Positions 63,801-64,000 of a DNA stretch of 64,000 nt are shown here, piece by piece; position 1 is the stretch's first letter; each line of letters opens with the position of its first letter. A program made the translations under genes and the position numbers. This DNA comes from Capitulum mitella (Eukaryota > Arthropoda > Thecostraca > Pollicipedomorpha > Pollicipedidae). The notes under the pieces are model-generated. The model saw nothing but the letters and a program-made list of their open reading frames with translations. It was not told the origin of the DNA and made no database searches. The DNA is taken from contig CP099845.1 of NCBI GenBank assembly GCA_030062745.1, positions 20,730,556 to 20,794,555 of the forward strand. The letters run 5' to 3'.

Positions 63801-64000
63801 ACCCCCCTCCCCGCCCCGCAGGAGCGGTACTTTGCCAGCTCCGCTAACCCCCCTCCCCCGTCCCGCAGGAGCGGAACTCGGCGGCGCTGCTGTTCGCGTC
63901 GCTGGTGACGCGCGTGTTCGGCGTGCAGCGCAGCCGTGACACGCTGGCCAAGAAGAACTGCATGACGGGCCGGCTCTTCTTCCTGCGCTACCCGGAGCTG
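51728..64000 (+). CDS. THADA: THADA, tRNA (32-2'-O)-methyltransferase regulator (5' part, 20 exons, runs off window)
   Basis: THADA is a large alpha-helical repeat protein. In yeast its homologue Trm732 binds the methyltransferase Trm7 (FTSJ1 in animals) and directs 2'-O-methylation of tRNA nucleotide 32; fly THADA is also linked to SERCA and energy balance. Recognition rests on conserved stretches in the expected order: LFPGANF in exon 12, [11 protein letters not shown] and GVTAQM..WRTMKEV in exon 16, [13 protein letters not shown] in exon 17, [12 protein letters not shown] in exon 18, [12 protein letters not shown] in exon 19, and [17 protein letters not shown] with NCMTGRLFF in exon 20. 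The last group belongs to the DUF2428 region. Twenty exons join with consistent phases, giving about 1,215 codons to the window edge; the human protein is about 1,950 residues. The start is the ATG at 51,728, 25 bases inside an exon with a good 3' splice site, so an upstream non-coding exon is implied. Exons 15 and 16 each contain a one-base frameshift. The family call is very secure; the exon 4 start is the weakest border. Confidence 0.93.
52161..52264 (+). CDS. THADA: THADA exon 2
   Basis: Acceptor gtgcatttcag, donor GAG|gtaata. Joining phase 1 of exon 1 to its two leading bases makes a Glu codon and a continuous frame containing [10 protein letters not shown] and [10 protein letters not shown]. 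It ends in phase 0. Codons are AT-rich and CpG-poor. Confidence 0.75.
52598..52725 (+). CDS. THADA: THADA exon 3
   Basis: Acceptor ttctctccag, donor AA|gtaaga. It encodes 42 codons including [19 protein letters not shown] and HQIRSLAIK, helical-repeat-like sequence, and ends after two bases of a codon. This is the last CpG-poor exon; base use changes sharply in the next one. Confidence 0.75.
52944..53186 (+). CDS. THADA: THADA exon 4 (5' border uncertain)
   Basis: The 3' end is firm: codon TG|gtgagc, phase 2, joining exon 5. The 5' border is placed at the AG of caataccagttcag because that is the only nearby AG that keeps the phase-2 junction with exon 3 and lies after an in-frame TAA at about 52,905. 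The pyrimidine tract there is poor. Sequence such as [11 protein letters not shown] just upstream also looks protein-like, so the true start may differ. From here on codons are strongly GC-ending (CTG, GCC, CGC). Confidence 0.6.
53612..53968 (+). repeat. 43-bp minisatellite in THADA intron 4
   Basis: About eight copies of a 43-bp unit built on GACGCGGCGGCGGTTACCAT followed by GGTACCGGGAAATG. Copies start at 53,655, 53,698, 53,741 and onward. Each contains the near-palindrome GGTTACCATGGTACC. The array ends directly at the acceptor of exon 5, and its last partial unit (gacgcggcggcggt) runs into gcgtttcag. Confidence 0.95.
53979..54060 (+). CDS. THADA: THADA exon 5
   Basis: Acceptor gcgtttcag, donor CTGCAG|gtacgc. 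It encodes [20 protein letters not shown] and aligns with the part of THADA just before its first long helical repeats. A 43-bp minisatellite ends about 10 bp upstream of the acceptor. Confidence 0.8.
54508..54678 (+). CDS. THADA: THADA exon 6
   Basis: Acceptor ctccctgcag, donor ACG|gtacgg, phase 0 at both ends, 57 codons. The [20 protein letters not shown] segment aligns with the QNMCGLLSIF to GLAIILF helices of vertebrate THADA. Confidence 0.85.
55520..55725 (+). CDS. THADA: THADA exon 7 (duplicated 3' end)
   Basis: Acceptor ggctcctcccag, donor ATGAG|gtaaga, phase 2. It contains [20 protein letters not shown] and [11 protein letters not shown]. The last 47 bases and the donor are repeated immediately downstream (second donor gtgaag at 55,782), so two competing 5' splice sites 56 bp apart exist. 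Confidence 0.85.
55679..55783 (+). repeat. Tandem duplication of THADA exon 7 3' end and donor
   Basis: Copy one is the last 47 bases of exon 7 with its donor (55,679-55,727). Copy two (55,735-55,783) repeats it with about 80-85% identity, including ctcgtgctgggctgg and gggcatgag|gt. The offset is 56 bp. Confidence 0.9.
56237..56460 (+). CDS. THADA: THADA exon 8
   Basis: Acceptor gcgccggcag, donor A|gtgagt. The single leading base completes the split codon of exon 7 as Ser. It encodes a helical segment ending [18 protein letters not shown], matching the DALRHQTKIMFKNLLQ region of human THADA. Confidence 0.85.
56626..56671 (+). repeat. TTTTGC-type short tandem repeat, intron 8
   Basis: Six or seven copies of TTTTGCR with occasional substitutions between exons 8 and 9. 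Confidence 0.8.
56775..56965 (+). CDS. THADA: THADA exon 9
   Basis: Acceptor cgccgccgcag, donor CAC|gtgagc. Phase 1 from exon 8 is completed by two bases. [20 protein letters not shown] and [17 protein letters not shown] match the FFVELTESLL/CLGCLVECIGVEHIL stretch of human THADA. Confidence 0.88.
57349..57657 (+). repeat. 48-bp array of decoy 3' splice sites before THADA exon 10
   Basis: Each unit is a pyrimidine tract plus CAG followed by a copy of the first 11 codons of exon 10. Unit starts after the AG are 57,375 (degenerate), 57,418, 57,466, 57,514, 57,562 and 57,610; the genuine exon starts at 57,658. The last five steps are exactly 48 bp. Units from 57,418 on encode variants of [11 protein letters not shown] and then TAA or TGA in the true reading frame. 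A further decayed unit may start at 57,349. Confidence 0.95.
57658..58008 (+). CDS. THADA: THADA exon 10
   Basis: This is the largest exon seen (117 codons, phase 0 both ends), with acceptor tctcccctcag and donor GAG|gtgggc. It starts [11 protein letters not shown] and continues [13 protein letters not shown], matching ASDLLETMF..W..WVSPLLF of human THADA. Its acceptor and first 33 bases are repeated several times upstream; only this copy reads on without a stop, so it is chosen as the true border. Confidence 0.88.
58437..58592 (+). CDS. THADA: THADA exon 11
   Basis: Acceptor tgccctacag, donor AAG|gtgggt, 52 codons, phase 0. [19 protein letters not shown] and [17 protein letters not shown] carry the conserved SxKTSEP and FRQQ features of the family. 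Confidence 0.92.
58910..59145 (+). CDS. THADA: THADA exon 12
   Basis: Acceptor agattctccag, donor AG|gtcagt, phase 2. It contains [20 protein letters not shown], one of the best conserved THADA motifs, following a [13 protein letters not shown] helix. Confidence 0.93.
59574..59715 (+). CDS. THADA: THADA exon 13
   Basis: Acceptor ctgacctcag, donor GAG|gtgcgc. The leading G completes Arg. It encodes [20 protein letters not shown], matching the family's LLxCLxDTYExNK segment. Confidence 0.9.
59841..60003 (-). mobile_element. tRNA-derived SINE in THADA intron 13
   Basis: On the minus strand the 60,003-59,932 end is tRNA-like: an A-box-like TAGTGGTTACCGTGCTCGCC (59,971-59,990) and a B box GGTTCGAGTCC (59,941-59,951). 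The body then runs to GAGAGCGTCGTTAAATAG near 59,850. That tail resembles the conserved central part of SINEs common in molluscs, crustaceans and other marine invertebrates. It lies opposite to THADA. Boundaries are approximate and no clear target-site duplication was found. Confidence 0.8.
60441..60580 (+). repeat. 75-bp acceptor and exon-start duplication before exon 14
   Basis: The block gttgaccctgtacgctggtt plus cgacag and the following exon-like sequence is repeated 75 bp on as the real acceptor and exon 14 start. ACGCTGCTGGGCTCGGCGCT is identical in both (60,481 and 60,556). The upstream decoy acceptor is at 60,466. Confidence 0.92.
60541..60704 (+). CDS. THADA: THADA exon 14
   Basis: Acceptor ctggttcggcag, donor CG|gtgaga, phase 2. 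[20 protein letters not shown] followed by [12 protein letters not shown] aligns with the LACSTKPPDCVTASYLLR stretch. The acceptor region and exon start are duplicated 75 bp upstream. Confidence 0.9.
61014..61236 (+). CDS. THADA: THADA exon 15 (one-base frameshift)
   Basis: Acceptor cgtgtccgtgcag, donor AC|gtgagt. The first part reads [14 protein letters not shown]; the second part, [23 protein letters not shown], lies one frame later. Both halves match THADA, the second resembling PLYGxxHCVxxxL. The shift falls between 61,111 and 61,121. Both external junctions keep phase, so one extra base within the exon is the simplest explanation. Confidence 0.85.
61383..61470 (+). repeat. ATTC/ACTC microsatellite, THADA intron 15
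   Basis: A run of TTCA repeats flanked by degenerate CTCACTCG-type units. Confidence 0.85.
61527..61780 (+). CDS. THADA: THADA exon 16 (one-base frameshift)
   Basis: Acceptor ctaccggcag, donor GAG|gtgggc. [20 protein letters not shown] is followed, one frame later, by [14 protein letters not shown] and [18 protein letters not shown]. The latter closely matches human SSSPEG.IPMD and CDVTAQMVLVCCWRSMKEV. The break sits at CCCGG near 61,600, where one C too many would account for it. Confidence 0.92.
62115..62311 (+). CDS. THADA: THADA exon 17
   Basis: Acceptor gctgcgcccag, donor AA|gtgagc, phase 2. It encodes [13 protein letters not shown], then [20 protein letters not shown] and [17 protein letters not shown], matching the family's IGDYFKxxLLxSRHRGAFELAYTGF. 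Confidence 0.95.
62689..62818 (+). CDS. THADA: THADA exon 18
   Basis: Acceptor ctgccgtcccag, donor CAG|gtgtgg. The first base completes Lys split from exon 17. It carries [12 protein letters not shown] and [15 protein letters not shown]; the RRSAG core is shared with fungal Trm732. Confidence 0.95.
63051..63272 (+). CDS. THADA: THADA exon 19
   Basis: Acceptor tgcctccgcag, donor GCG|gtgagt, 74 codons, phase 0. ALLTSEP opens the exon; [20 protein letters not shown] and [19 protein letters not shown] match HALNILRALFRDTRLGEN..YV..GAKAAILGF. Confidence 0.95.
63631..63868 (+). repeat. Array of decoy 3' splice sites before THADA exon 20
   Basis: Five units, each CCCC(A/G)CAG followed by GAGCGG-like sequence and ending CCGCTAACCCCC. 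Exon-like starts are 63,637, 63,684, 63,727, 63,776 and 63,822; the true exon is 63,869. Spacing is 43-49 bp. The two units nearest the exon are almost identical (cggtactttgccagctccgc). Confidence 0.93.
63869..64000 (+). CDS. THADA: THADA exon 20 (cut by window end)
   Basis: Acceptor cccgtcccgcag. The 44 codons to the window edge read [19 protein letters not shown], then [17 protein letters not shown], closely matching RNSSTLLFSALITRIFGV..NRMTGREFF. Five decoy acceptors precede it at 43-49 bp spacing; only this one gives the conserved protein. Confidence 0.95.

Noticed and set aside
1..64000. CRISPR array, phage, defence or other prokaryotic system
   Set aside because: No repeat-spacer pattern, operon structure or bacterial gene; the window is a eukaryotic genome with introns.

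Overview
This is a window of animal nuclear DNA, almost certainly a marine or aquatic invertebrate. A crustacean such as a barnacle is my guess, but the sequence does not prove it. The evidence is: spliced genes with GT-AG introns, TA and ATTC microsatellites, a relic non-LTR retrotransposon, a tRNA-derived SINE of the type ending near GAGAGCGTCGTTAAATAG, and AT-rich intergenic DNA broken by short, extremely CpG-rich islands. No operons, ribosome-binding sites, CRISPR arrays or bacterial genes were seen.

One gene can be identified with confidence. From 51,728 to the right edge, on the + strand, lies the 5' two-thirds of THADA, the animal counterpart of yeast Trm732 and the partner of the FTSJ1/Trm7 methyltransferase that 2'-O-methylates tRNA position 32. 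I reconstruct 20 coding exons (about 1,215 codons) whose GT/AG borders and codon phases join correctly throughout. Exons 1-3 are AT-rich and nearly free of CpG, while exons 4-20 are GC-rich and CpG-rich. Two exons carry single-base frameshifts that look like assembly indels. The gene runs off the window in the conserved DUF2428 region.

The most unusual structure is inside THADA. At least four exon borders are tandemly duplicated. Exon 10 is preceded by six or seven copies of its own 3' splice site plus the first 11 codons, five of them at an exact 48-bp period and each ending in a stop codon. Exon 20 is preceded by five decoy acceptors at 43-49 bp. Exon 14 has a 75-bp acceptor and exon-start duplication. 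Exon 7 has its 3' end and donor site duplicated. A 43-bp minisatellite also abuts the acceptor of exon 5. This looks like a recurrent process that duplicates exon edges and leaves arrays of decoy splice sites.

The left 51 kb holds no identifiable gene. It contains about a dozen gene-free CpG-rich islands, dispersed and palindromic repeats (3.7-4.6 kb, 11.5-13.1 kb), low-order repeats (23.4, 24.5, 31.4, 33.2, 37.7-38.1, 49.7 kb), a degenerate tandem array (41.7-42.15 kb) and a dead LINE reverse transcriptase (44.69-46.27 kb). Two weak coding candidates are given: a possible secreted-protein first exon at 28.25-28.46 kb (-) and an orphan exon-like ORF at 37.25-37.40 kb (+).
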